A DNA stretch of 64,000 nt, from positions 7,012 to 71,011 of the forward strand of contig DKFC01000039.1 of NCBI GenBank assembly GCA_002452745.1. Reading direction: 5' to 3'. Source of the stretch: Firmicutes bacterium UBA6806. GTDB lineage: Bacteria; Bacillota; Clostridia; Peptostreptococcales; Acidaminobacteraceae. Shown here piece after piece: positions 1 to 7,678 of this stretch. Positions within the stretch are counted from its first letter, which is position 1; every line of letters begins with the position of its first letter. The notes below the pieces were generated by a model that was given only the letters and a program-made list of their open reading frames with translations, ran no database searches and was not told the origin of the DNA. Made by a program: the position numbers and the translations under genes.

Positions 1-1227
1 GTTTTCAGCGGTGAATTCAAGCCCAAAAGATGGCATTTCCACCATTGGCATTGCGCCACCTCCAACTTCTGAATAGAGCGAAATCACCTTAAGTCGTTCT
101 GTATCATAATCTTCACTTAAGTGACTTAAAAAGCCATTGACCGCCGCCTCTATTTCAGCTTCTGATTGAGTCAGACGCCTTAGAGTGTCTATAGATGAAA
201 TGGCTTCTTTATCATAAAAATACCTTCTCAAGGTTCTTTCGAGAACCGCCAGTGAAAACTTATCAATTCGGAGCGCTCTCAGCAGCTGATTTTTTTTCAT
301 TTTATCAATATACTTTGATTTTCCAAGAATAATGCCGCATTGTGAAGCACCTAGCAATTTATCTCCAGAAAATGAGATGATGTCGATGCCATTTTTCACT
401 ACCTGCTGGATCACGGGTTCATCGCCGAGACCATGTTTTCCTAAATCATATAAGAGGCCGCTTCCCAAATCTTCATAGACAGGGATACCGGCATTCTCGC
501 ACAGAAGTGAGAGTTCCACCGAATCCACACTGCTCGTAAATCCCATGACTTTATAGTTGCTCGTGTGCACCTTCATAACAAGTCCCGTTGCCTCACTCAT
601 AGCATCTCTATAATCAGATAGATGTGTTTTGTTGGTGGTTCCAATTTCTTTTAAAAGTGCACCGCTTAGTTTCATGACCTCGGGGATTCTAAACGAACCC
701 CCGATTTCCACCATCTCACCTCTAGAGACAATCACTTCCCGATTACTGGCAAGCGAGCTCAGAACCAACATCACAGCCGCAGCATTGTTATTTACAACAA
801 TAGCTGACTCAGCACCTGTTAAGAGACATATTAAGGATTCAATGGTATCATATCTAGATCCCCTTTTCCCCTCTTTGACATTGTACTCAAGCGTATTGTA
901 TCGGCAGAGAATCTCAACTGCTTCATCCAAGATTACCTTCGAAATCGTAGACCTTCCCAGATTGGTATGAAGCACCACACCAGTACCATTGATTACTGGG
1001 ATAAATCTTTCAGCAGTCATCAAGTCCAATAGTTTTTTTAGCTCCATGACGATTTCATCACGACTAATCGACTTGCACTGTCCAGACTGAATCTGTTCAC
1101 GCAATCGACTAAGGTAATCAGAAATTATGGTCTTAGCTATGGGCCTTAATGGGCCGTCATGTAAATTCAGAGCTTCTATAAGCTCATCCATCCGAGGAAG
1201 TTGTCTCAGCAAGTCGTTTGATTTCAT
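1..1227 (-). CDS. selA: L-seryl-tRNA(Sec) selenium transferase, 3' part beyond window
   Basis: SelA is the PLP enzyme that turns seryl-tRNA(Sec) into selenocysteinyl-tRNA(Sec) using selenophosphate. The reading frame is open from an ATG at 1227 to the left edge (409 codons). The family has about 460-470 residues, so the C-terminus lies outside. The PLP-lysine motif SFSGDKLLGASQCG is present, with the lysine near residue 290, and an N-terminal domain typical of bacterial SelA precedes it. The ATG overlaps the selD stop (ATGA), so the two genes are translationally coupled and supply the same pathway. No selB or tRNA-Sec gene is visible here; they may lie further left. Confidence 0.95.
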   Translation of the reverse strand, partial: MKSNDLLRQLPRMDELIEALNLHDGPLRPIAKTIISDYLSRLREQIQSGQCKSISRDEIVMELKKLLDLMTAERFIPVINGTGVVLHTNLGRSTISKVILDEAVEILCRYNTLEYNVKEGKRGSRYDTIESLICLLTGAESAIVVNNNAAAVMLVLSSLASNREVIVSRGEMVEIGGSFRIPEVMKLSGALLKEIGTTNKTHLSDYRDAMSEATGLVMKVHTSNYKVMGFTSSVDSVELSLLCENAGIPVYEDLGSGLLYDLGKHGLGDEPVIQQVVKNGIDIISFSGDKLLGASQCGIILGKSKYIDKMKKNQLLRALRIDKFSLAVLERTLRRYFYDKEAISSIDTLRRLTQSEAEIEAAVNGFLSHLSEDYDTERLKVISLYSEVGGGAMPMVEMPSFGLEFTAEN

Positions 1228-2261
1228 CTCACGTATATATACCTTTCTCTTTTTTCAACGACTTGCCCAACTTTAAAGCAGGTCGTCTCAACCGTTTTTG
1301 CTAGAGCTTCTAAAAAATCCAGCGATTCTGATTCTGGCAATGCGAACATAAGTCCGCCAGAGGTCTGAGGATCATTGATTAAATCCAAAATAACCTCGTC
1401 AACCGATTTATCATAAAACACATCTTTTTCCACATGGAAGCGATTTCTGTACGCACCAGCAGGGATAATTCCCATAGACGCCATTTCCCTTGCCTCATCT
1501 AAAAAGACCAGTGATTCTGACTGAATTTCAATTCCGACTTCACTTCCCTTGGCCATTTCAAGTGCATGTCCCAAGAGTCCGAATCCAGTTATATCTGTGC
1601 AGGCGTGAATTGTAAAAGGCGATGCAGCTTCCTTGGCGTATTTATTCAAATAACTCATGACTTCAATCGCTTCTTTGACCGTTGTCTCCTTCAGCATATC
1701 TTCTTTTAACGCTGTGGCAAGAACACCCATCCCCAATGGTTTGGTTAAAATCAGAACATCACCCGGCTCTGCTCCAAAATTTCTCCAGATGCGGTTAGGA
1801 TGAACCATTCCAGTGCAGGAAAGTCCATATTTAGGCTCTTTGTCCTCAATAGAATGTCCTCCCACTAAGATTGCACCGGATTCCTTGACTTTTTCCGCAC
1901 CGCCTCTCATAATTTCCTTGAGAACCCATGTCTCTAGGCAGTTTGGAAATCCCACAATATTCATGGCAAGTGTGGCATTGCCTCCCATGGCATAGATGTC
2001 ACTCAGAGCATTTGCCGCTGCGATTTGTCCAAAACTATAGGGGTCATCCACAATGGGGGTAAAGAAATCAAGGGTTTGAATCATTGCAATTTCATCGTTT
2101 ATTTTATAGACTGCCGCATCATCAGAAGTGTCAAACCCCACCAGTAACGACTCATCGGCAAATTTAGGTAAGTCACACAAAACTTGTGCTAAGGTCTCTG
2201 GACCAATCTTAGCGGCTCAACCAGCGCTAGATGTATACGACGTCAATCTAATCTTGTCCAT
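1224..2261 (-). CDS. selD: Selenide, water dikinase; selenoprotein with Sec at residue 15
   Basis: SelD makes selenophosphate from selenide and ATP. A conventional reading starts at an internal codon and loses the N-terminus. Upstream, in the same frame, an ATG at 2261 with a GGTGAGG ribosome site gives MDKIRLTSYTSSAG, then TGA (2219-2217), then AAKIGPETLAQVL. This matches the SelD catalytic loop G-(C/U)-A-A-K-I-G, so the TGA is read as selenocysteine. Full length is 345 residues, the usual size. The glycine-rich ATP-binding core (LLVGFDTSDDAAVY) and the segment GGHSIED are intact. Because the product is needed to make its own Sec residue, synthesis is self-dependent. Confidence 0.95.
2188..2213 (-). 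promoter_or_regulatory. SECIS-like hairpin of selD
   Basis: Just after the UGA codon the minus strand can fold as GCTAA - gatt bulge - GGTC - loop CAGA - GACC - TTAGC. This gives a five-pair lower stem and a four-pair upper stem, with GGUC at the tip. Bacterial SECIS elements sit directly 3' of the UGA and show a short apical stem-loop with a GGU-type motif bound by SelB. The fold was drawn by eye. Confidence 0.75.
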
Positions 2262-2328
2262 ACCCTCACCTCACAATTCTATTTTGGTTTATACCCTAAA
2301 TTATATCAAAAACCACTGGATAAAAGTA

Positions 2329-2805
2329 CTAATTATTAGAAAGATTCATGAGCTTTTCCAGTTTCTTTGGTCCAATCCCCTTCACTTTCATCAAATCCTC
2401 TGGCGTTTTAAATACGCCATTGCTCTTTTGATACTCAATAATGGCTTCTGCTGTCTTTTCTCCAATGCCATTAAAATGCATCAATTCTTCTTTGGTGTAA
2501 CTGCAAAATTCAGTAATTCCAATCCACTGCTTGGTTATTGGATCATAAAAATCCGCCTCTTCTGATTTCTCGCTAAGTGAATTTATCTCTGCTTCCTCTG
2601 GCGAAGTTTGTTGAGGTTCAAGCGACTTTTCCACTGGAAGAACAGATGAGTTTCTTTCAACATTAGCTACACCAATCGGTTGAACTTGTACTACCTTATG
2701 TGGTAAAATAGAATCCTGTAGTGCACTTTTTAAAGTGTTTACTCTTCCGATGACTAAAATTAATATCAGTAATGATAGTCCAACTTTACTTTTAATAGCG
2801 CTCAC
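2329..2805 (-). CDS. ComEA-like helix-hairpin-helix membrane-anchored protein
   Basis: The 158-residue protein has an N-terminal membrane segment (about residues 8-22), a variable charged linker, and a C-terminal pair of helix-hairpin-helix motifs (GIGEKTA and GIGPKKL). This is the arrangement of ComEA-type DNA-binding proteins of competence systems. It is shorter than Bacillus ComEA and I do not see the SLBB domain, so a DNA-uptake role is likely but unproven. The start is GTG at 2805, which sits very close to its AAGGAAG ribosome site, and a stop codon lies just upstream. An ATT start a few codons in cannot be excluded. It diverges from the carboxypeptidase gene. Confidence 0.7.
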   Translation of the reverse strand: MSAIKSKVGLSLLILILVIGRVNTLKSALQDSILPHKVVQVQPIGVANVERNSSVLPVEKSLEPQQTSPEEAEINSLSEKSEEADFYDPITKQWIGITEFCSYTKEELMHFNGIGEKTAEAIIEYQKSNGVFKTPEDLMKVKGIGPKKLEKLMNLSNN

Positions 2806-2831
2806 CTTCCTTTATATGTTTTTAATTACAT

Positions 2832-2860
2832 TATATACCATTTTCGAGGTGCTGTCTCAA
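2832..2860 (-). promoter_or_regulatory. Promoter candidate for the ComEA-like gene
   Basis: On the minus strand TTGAGA is followed after 17 bases by TATATA, overlapping a TATAAT. It lies about 30 bases before the GTG start, in the divergent gap shared with the carboxypeptidase gene. Confidence 0.4.
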
Positions 2861-2883
2861 TAGATTCTACTTCTGGAGGAAAC

Positions 2884-4260
2884 ATGACTAAAAAATTTAT
2901 TCTATTTTCAATATTGCTATCCATTGTTCTAATAAACCCGATCATTCTCTTTGCAGAGGACGACTACACAATTTCAGCCTCTGATTTAGTTGCTGAAAGC
3001 GCTATTCTCATAGATCAAGATACAGGTCAAATCCTATTTTCTAAAAATCCACATGTTCCTATGTATCCAGCAAGTACAACTAAAATTTTAACCGCCATCA
3101 TCGTCCTTGAAGATATGGATTTAACTCAAGAGGTGACCATTACCAAAGATATGGAAGGGGTAGATGGCAGTGGTATTGCTTTGGAGGCAGGGGAAGTCTT
3201 GACAGTGGATCAACTGCTTCACGCCATGCTCATGGTCAGTGCAAACGATGCGGCTGAGGCACTTGCTAAGACACATTCAGGGACAATCGAGGCCTTTGCC
3301 CAAGTTATGAACGAACGCGCAGCAGCTATGGGAGCGCTGAATTCTAACTTCCAAAATCCTCATGGACTTCCCAATCCCGATCACCTGACAACAGCCTATG
3401 ATCTCTCTCTCATTGCAAAATATGCCATGACAAATGAAACTTTTAGGCAAATTGTCATGACCCCTAGATATGAAATTCCAGCAAATGCGGTAAAAGACGA
3501 AGCGCGAATTTTGAATCATTCGAATAAATTCATCCCAGGTGTTCCTGGCTCAAGTGATCGAATGGATTATCGAGGGGGCACGATTACAAAAGGCTATGAT
3601 TTAATCACTGGAATCAAGAGTGGTTACACCACCAAGGCACTTCACTGTTTTGTCGGCGCCGCCGAATTGGATGGACGCCGTTTCATCTCTGTCATCATAA
3701 AATCGCAAGGTGTCAACATGTACTTGGACACCCGTAAACTACTTGATTATGGACTGTATGGCACGACGACATATGCCCTCTACGATGAAGGTGAAACCGT
3801 CACACAACGTGCTTTAGAAGATAAGCGAAACACCAATGTGATCCTAGTCACAAAGACGCCGCTGTCTGTGGACCTGCCAGCAAGCGAATCCGTCACTGAT
3901 TTAACCCGACAGGAAACCATAAGAGATGACATAACCCTCCCTGTGGAAAAGGGCGAAGTTCTTGGGAATCTCGCCTATTACAAAGGGGAAACACTCCTCT
4001 GTGAAACAGATTTGATTGCTGCTGATACCTATCTTGGAGAGGATTTACTCACCAAAGAAACAACTTTTTTTGACAAAGAAGGCAACTCCTTCTTCACGGT
4101 TAAAAACATGGCCTTTCTATCTCTTAAAGTCTTTTTAGCATTGATTTTATGGCGGACTGTTATGACAGTAATTCGTCTAGTCAAACTCAGAAATGCACGT
4201 GTAAAAGCACTTAAGGAAAGAAGACGCCAACTCGCTAAAAAAAGATCATTAAATTCTTAA
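2884..4260 (+). CDS. D-alanyl-D-alanine carboxypeptidase (penicillin-binding protein, S11)
   Basis: This is a secreted serine peptidase that trims the terminal D-Ala from peptidoglycan stem peptides. It has a signal peptide (residues 1-24). The catalytic SxxK is STTK (Ser64, Lys67), the SxN motif is SAND, and the third box reads KSGYTTKA in place of KTG, as in many DacA/DacF proteins. A C-terminal domain of about 100 residues follows, then a membrane segment and a strongly basic tail. This suggests a bitopic rather than an amphipathic-helix anchor. It starts at ATG 2884 after a CTGGAGGAAA ribosome site, is 458 residues long, and is the only plus-strand gene in the first 45 kb. Confidence 0.92.
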   Translation: MTKKFILFSILLSIVLINPIILFAEDDYTISASDLVAESAILIDQDTGQILFSKNPHVPMYPASTTKILTAIIVLEDMDLTQEVTITKDMEGVDGSGIALEAGEVLTVDQLLHAMLMVSANDAAEALAKTHSGTIEAFAQVMNERAAAMGALNSNFQNPHGLPNPDHLTTAYDLSLIAKYAMTNETFRQIVMTPRYEIPANAVKDEARILNHSNKFIPGVPGSSDRMDYRGGTITKGYDLITGIKSGYTTKALHCFVGAAELDGRRFISVIIKSQGVNMYLDTRKLLDYGLYGTTTYALYDEGETVTQRALEDKRNTNVILVTKTPLSVDLPASESVTDLTRQETIRDDITLPVEKGEVLGNLAYYKGETLLCETDLIAADTYLGEDLLTKETTFFDKEGNSFFTVKNMAFLSLKVFLALILWRTVMTVIRLVKLRNARVKALKERRRQLAKKRSLNS

Positions 4261-4265
4261 AATAC

Positions 4266-4311
4266 AAAAGAGATGACCTCCCTTAACTGCCGGGAATCAT
4301 CTCTTTTTTTT
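4266..4311. terminator. Bidirectional terminator between dacA-type gene and ridA
   Basis: AAAAGAGATGA pairs with TCATCTCTTTT around a loop that holds a further CCC/GGG stem. It is followed by eight T on the plus strand and flanked by A's on the other side. It serves the convergent genes. A second, smaller plus-strand stem with a T5 run follows at about 4327-4351. Confidence 0.85.
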
Positions 4312-4355
4312 GCTAACACAATAGCGGAGGCTCAATATGAGGCCTCTTTTTCTAA

Positions 4356-4736
4356 CTAGCCAACGTATGCAATCATTTCGATTTCAACATCAGCACCAAG
4401 TGGTAATTTCGCAACTTCAAAAGCCGCTCTTGCTGGTTTATGATCTACAAAATATTCTGAATAAACTGAGTTCATATCTGCGAATTGAGCGATATCATCT
4501 AAGTAAACCGTTACTTTAACAACATCGTTAAAAGACGCGCCTGCTTCTTCTAAAATAGCTTTTGCATTTTCAAGAGATTGTTTTGTTGCTTTCTTAATGT
4601 CGTCTTTAATCAAAACGCCTTCACCTGGAATTAAAGGAAGTTGACCTGATACATAGATAAATCCACCTGCTTTAATAGCTTGTGAATATGGCCCTACTGC
4701 TGCCGGTGCTTTTTCTGTTGCGATTGTCTTTAACAT
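4356..4736 (-). CDS. ridA: RidA family reactive enamine/imine deaminase
   Basis: RidA hydrolyses reactive 2-aminoacrylate and other enamines released by PLP enzymes such as serine/threonine dehydratases. The 126-residue length is standard. The N-terminal APAAVGPYSQAIKAGGFIYVSGQ signature and the C-terminal RAAFEVAKLPLGADVEIEM, with the key arginine near residue 103, are intact. It starts at ATG 4736 after an AGGAGGT site and lies 9 bases after the DauR-like regulator gene, so the two are probably co-transcribed. That regulator may respond to an amino-acid signal. Confidence 0.95.
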   Translation of the reverse strand: MLKTIATEKAPAAVGPYSQAIKAGGFIYVSGQLPLIPGEGVLIKDDIKKATKQSLENAKAILEEAGASFNDVVKVTVYLDDIAQFADMNSVYSEYFVDHKPARAAFEVAKLPLGADVEIEMIAYVG

Positions 4737-4745
4737 AATGACCTC

Positions 4746-5378
4746 CTATTTAGTCTCTCGAATACCATCGAGATAATTATAAATTGTATATCTAGATACT
4801 TGCAAAGCATTTGCAACATAATCAATTGCGCCTTTAATTAAAAACACGCCTTTTTCTTCAAGATCCTTTACGATGCTCACCTTTTCATCTTTTGTAAGGT
4901 AAATCACAGGACGTCCAAATTTGTGAATTGTATTTTCCACAATGTCATAGAGGACGTCATTAATTTTATTGACCTCTCCAATGACTTCAACTTCTTTTTC
5001 ATCGACTTTACAAAGCTCGTTCATGATATTTCTAGCACTGAGCATGTCTGTAATATCAAAGTTGATGCACATGCAGCCGATAATTTCCTGATTTAAATCC
5101 CGTATGAATGTCGTTGTAGATTTGAGTTCTCTACCTAGAGTGCTCTTTCCAGTATAGTTATAGACATCGTGTCCCTCTTGATGCTTGTTGATTTTCTTGA
5201 GAATAGAGTCCGTCATTTTTGTTTCAATATTTCTGCCAGTAACATGTCCATTAAAAATTGCTACAATTGAATTTTCCAAATTGCTAAAATCGTGAACAAC
5301 CACTTCACAGTTTGACCCGAAGGTCTCCGCAACACCCTTTGCAACTGGTATAAAATTTTCCAATATAGGATGAATCAT
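4746..5378 (-). CDS. YheO/DauR-like PAS-HTH transcriptional regulator
   Basis: This 210-residue protein has an N-terminal YheO-type PAS domain (MIHPILENFIPVAKG through SARNIMNELC, about residues 1-110) and a C-terminal helix-turn-helix (GAIDYVANALQVSRYTIYNYL). Relatives include DauR, repressor of D-arginine use. An upstream extension of the frame overlaps rsfS, but a GGGAGGT site places the start at ATG 5378, 10 bases after the rsfS stop. Ahead of ridA, it likely controls a small amino-acid stress or catabolic function. The ligand is unknown. Confidence 0.8.
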   Translation of the reverse strand: MIHPILENFIPVAKGVAETFGSNCEVVVHDFSNLENSIVAIFNGHVTGRNIETKMTDSILKKINKHQEGHDVYNYTGKSTLGRELKSTTTFIRDLNQEIIGCMCINFDITDMLSARNIMNELCKVDEKEVEVIGEVNKINDVLYDIVENTIHKFGRPVIYLTKDEKVSIVKDLEEKGVFLIKGAIDYVANALQVSRYTIYNYLDGIRETK

Positions 5379-5388
5379 CTTTACCTCC

Positions 5389-5721
5389 CTACAGTTCGAT
5401 GCGCTTTGCATCATTCCAAATTCTTTCGAGATCATAATACTCTCGGAGATCCTTATTGAAAATATGAACCACCACATCGCTGTAGTCCATTAAGACCCAT
5501 TCTCCCAAGCGCTTTCCCTCTTTATGCTTTGGATGGATATGTTCTTTCGCCAGTTCCTCTTCAATGTAATCACTAAGGGCGACAATATGCCTTGAAGAAG
5601 TCCCTGTTGCCACCACAAAATAATCTGCTATGGTGGTAACTTCTTTGAGAGATAATGTCACAATATCCTGAGCTTTTTTATCTTCCAATAATTCATGAAT
5701 TCTCTTTATCAATTTTTCCAT
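5389..5721 (-). CDS. rsfS: Ribosome silencing factor RsfS
   Basis: RsfS binds ribosomal protein L14 and blocks joining of the 30S and 50S subunits when nutrients run low. The 110-residue length and the core segments TTIADYFVVATGTSSRHI, GEWVLMDYSDVVVHIF and YYDLERIW are typical. It starts at ATG 5721 after TAGGAGTG. In related bacteria it follows nadD and yqeK, as here. A 92-base gap with a promoter candidate separates it from yqeK, and the usual LCP-family gene between them is absent. Confidence 0.95.
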   Translation of the reverse strand: MEKLIKRIHELLEDKKAQDIVTLSLKEVTTIADYFVVATGTSSRHIVALSDYIEEELAKEHIHPKHKEGKRLGEWVLMDYSDVVVHIFNKDLREYYDLERIWNDAKRIEL

Positions 5722-5743
5722 TCTACACTCCTAAGATATGAAT

Positions 5744-5772
5744 ATCCTAAACGAAATATGTCATTTATGCAA
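5744..5772 (-). promoter_or_regulatory. Promoter candidate for rsfS
   Basis: The minus strand shows TTGCAT, 17 bases, TAGGAT about 23 bases before the rsfS start. An inverted repeat TATCCTAA / TTAGGATA spans the same gap. Only sequence match supports this. Confidence 0.4.
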
Positions 5773-5813
5773 TAGTTATTAGGATAAATTTAAGTAATTT
5801 TGCAATTAAATCA

Positions 5814-6431
5814 TCAAATTTTAAAATTTTTTGATACTTTTGGGGTTGTTTTCTCTATTTTTGTCTTTATTTCATCAATCATTTCAGGTGTATTATGATG
5901 AATCTTTAAATTCTCATTTTTTAAGTAAGTTGTACTCATTTCGTAAAATTTTAAAATAGCTTCATCCAAGTTCACATGGACAAGCTGTCTTAAGTCTTCG
6001 ACACCATCAAAGTTTCTTGACGATTCAACAACATCTGCCATGTAGATAATTTTAGAAAGCGTCCCCATTCCCTTCTTGCCATAGGTATGCCAGCGAACTG
6101 CGTCCAGAATCTCCTCATCGTGACACCCAAACATCTCCGACAAGACAATAGCGCCTATTTCTCCATGAGCTAGATTGGGCTTTTCCTTGAAGGCCTCATC
6201 AGGTTCTATGGTATAGGACGCTATATATCGCCTTGATTCTTCATCAGACATTTCTTTGGCCATATCGTGAGCCAGTGCCGCATAAACGGCCTTCCCCTCA
6301 TCTACGCCATATTGCTTTGAAAGCGTTTTTGCAACTTTCGCAACATTTATGCAATGCGTGTATCTCTTTTTTGAAAGTTCTTTTTTTAAGTACTGCTTCA
6401 ACTCATATATTTTATCTTTCATCTTATCCAT
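5814..6431 (-). CDS. yqeK: YqeK-type HD-domain Ap4A hydrolase
   Basis: YqeK proteins symmetrically hydrolyse diadenosine tetraphosphate to ADP. The HD-domain metal ligands appear as RYTHCINVAK, ALAHDMAKEM, HGEIGA and VRWHTYGKKGM, in the family order. The frame extends upstream into nadD, but homologs begin near MDKMKDKI. I chose ATG 6431, which overlaps the nadD stop; ATG 6422 is an alternative, and neither has a strong ribosome site. The product is about 205 residues with a lysine-rich C-terminal tail. Confidence 0.9.
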   Translation of the reverse strand: MDKMKDKIYELKQYLKKELSKKRYTHCINVAKVAKTLSKQYGVDEGKAVYAALAHDMAKEMSDEESRRYIASYTIEPDEAFKEKPNLAHGEIGAIVLSEMFGCHDEEILDAVRWHTYGKKGMGTLSKIIYMADVVESSRNFDGVEDLRQLVHVNLDEAILKFYEMSTTYLKNENLKIHHNTPEMIDEIKTKIEKTTPKVSKNFKI

Positions 6432-7050
6432 CTGTATTCTTGTAAAGCCCTTCCTTATAAATATAGTGCTCAACTGTTTCTGGCAGGAGATATTTAATGC
6501 TCTTTCCCTCTCCAACCCTCAAGCGTATATCCGTTGAACTAATCGCAAGGGCAGGTACAGAGCACAGCTCAATATGTGCTCCCAAATCATTTGAAAGCTC
6601 TCCAATCTTTTCAGCTAAAAGCACTTCATCAATCCCCGGTCTTGTTGCACCAATGAATTTGACGTATTTGACGAGTTCCCTATAGTTCTTCCACGTATCT
6701 AAAAGAATAATAGCGTCAGCTCCAGTTATGAAATAGAGCTCATCTTCAGGTGACATTTTTTCCTTTAGAGCTTTTATGGTATCAATTGTATAAGTGACAT
6801 CATCGCGTTTAATCTCTATATCAGACACCGTAAAATTGAGATTTGATGCTGTTGCAAGTAGAGTCATCATATACCGATGCATCTTGACAGCCTTATGATT
6901 AGCTGATTTATGCGGTGGATTTCCAGCCGGAATAAAAAGAATTTGATCTAATTCAAAACTGGTTCTAATTTGCTCAGCCAACATTAGATGCCCATAATGA
7001 ATCGGATCAAAAGTCCCCCCCATGATTCCAATTTTCCTATTAAAATTCAT
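6424..7050 (-). CDS. nadD: Nicotinate-nucleotide adenylyltransferase
   Basis: NadD joins nicotinate mononucleotide to ATP to give deamido-NAD. The nucleotidyltransferase motif GGTFDPIHYGHL is at residues 11-22 and the C-terminal ISSTDIR motif is present. The 208-residue length is normal. It is coupled to yqeK by overlap. Together with the nicotinate phosphoribosyltransferase gene at 33.5 kb, the window holds two successive steps of NAD salvage. Confidence 0.95.
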   Translation of the reverse strand: MNFNRKIGIMGGTFDPIHYGHLMLAEQIRTSFELDQILFIPAGNPPHKSANHKAVKMHRYMMTLLATASNLNFTVSDIEIKRDDVTYTIDTIKALKEKMSPEDELYFITGADAIILLDTWKNYRELVKYVKFIGATRPGIDEVLLAEKIGELSNDLGAHIELCSVPALAISSTDIRLRVGEGKSIKYLLPETVEHYIYKEGLYKNTDG

Positions 7051-7160
7051 ATTAGCCTCTTACTCTCGAAAGCTCATTAAAAGCCCCTGCCCTCAAGATG
7101 ATTTATATTCTCATTACATCATAACATATGTGTCTATCAAAAATCTATAATTGTACTATT

Positions 7161-7190
7161 TAAAAAACTGCCAATATCTCTATTGACAGT
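7161..7190 (-). terminator. Terminator after yhbY
   Basis: On the minus strand ACTGTCAATA - GAGA - TATTGGCAGT is followed by TTTTTTAAA. All ten positions pair, one as G-U. It separates the obg-yhbY unit from nadD. Confidence 0.85.
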
Positions 7191-7225
7191 CTCTGGATTA
7201 CAGTATTTAGCTTAGCACTAGCGTA

Positions 7226-7669
7226 CTAAGACTGCTTTTGGGATTCATCACGTTTGGTTTTCGATCTTCTGCCGTGTAATGGCTTTGATGCACGTCCACC
7301 TTTTTTAGTAATTCTCTCCTTCAAGTTTTTTTTCTGTTGTTTTTTTAATCGGTTAATTCTAACCCGTGTATTATCAGCTCCGGGAATCTCTACTTCTGGA
7401 TTTTCACGAGACTGTCTGTAAATTGTGAATTTATTGCCAATCGCTTGAACAAATTCAGCATCAAGTGCTTCAGCAACTTCTGATGCTGCTTTAGTCGCAT
7501 CTTCCATGCTGTTATCAAGGACATTTACCTTGACGATTTCGTGATGTTCCAACAATTGATCCATCTGAGCGATAAAGCTCTCTGTGATGCCATCCTTGCC
7601 CAATTGAGCCATTGGCTTCAATTTATTTGCCATTCCTTTTAGATAACTTCTTTGTTTGCCTGTTAACAT
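7226..7669 (-). CDS. yhbY: YhbY family CRM-domain RNA-binding protein, basic tail
   Basis: YhbY/YqeI proteins bind the precursor 50S subunit through a single CRM domain. Residues 1-95 carry the family core, including LTGKQRSYLKGMAN, LGKDGITESF and GNKFTIYRQSREN. Most family members have about 97 residues; this one has 147, with an added tail of about 45 residues that is very rich in Lys and Arg and likely binds RNA non-specifically. It starts at ATG 7669 with a TAGGAGA site overlapping the obg stop region, 9 bases downstream of obg. Confidence 0.92.
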   Translation of the reverse strand: MLTGKQRSYLKGMANKLKPMAQLGKDGITESFIAQMDQLLEHHEIVKVNVLDNSMEDATKAASEVAEALDAEFVQAIGNKFTIYRQSRENPEVEIPGADNTRVRINRLKKQQKKNLKERITKKGGRASKPLHGRRSKTKRDESQKQS

Positions 7670-7678
7670 ATCTTTCTC

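Noticed and set aside
629..970. Plus-strand frame of 113 codons
   Set aside because: It is the antisense shadow of selA, which has full motif support.
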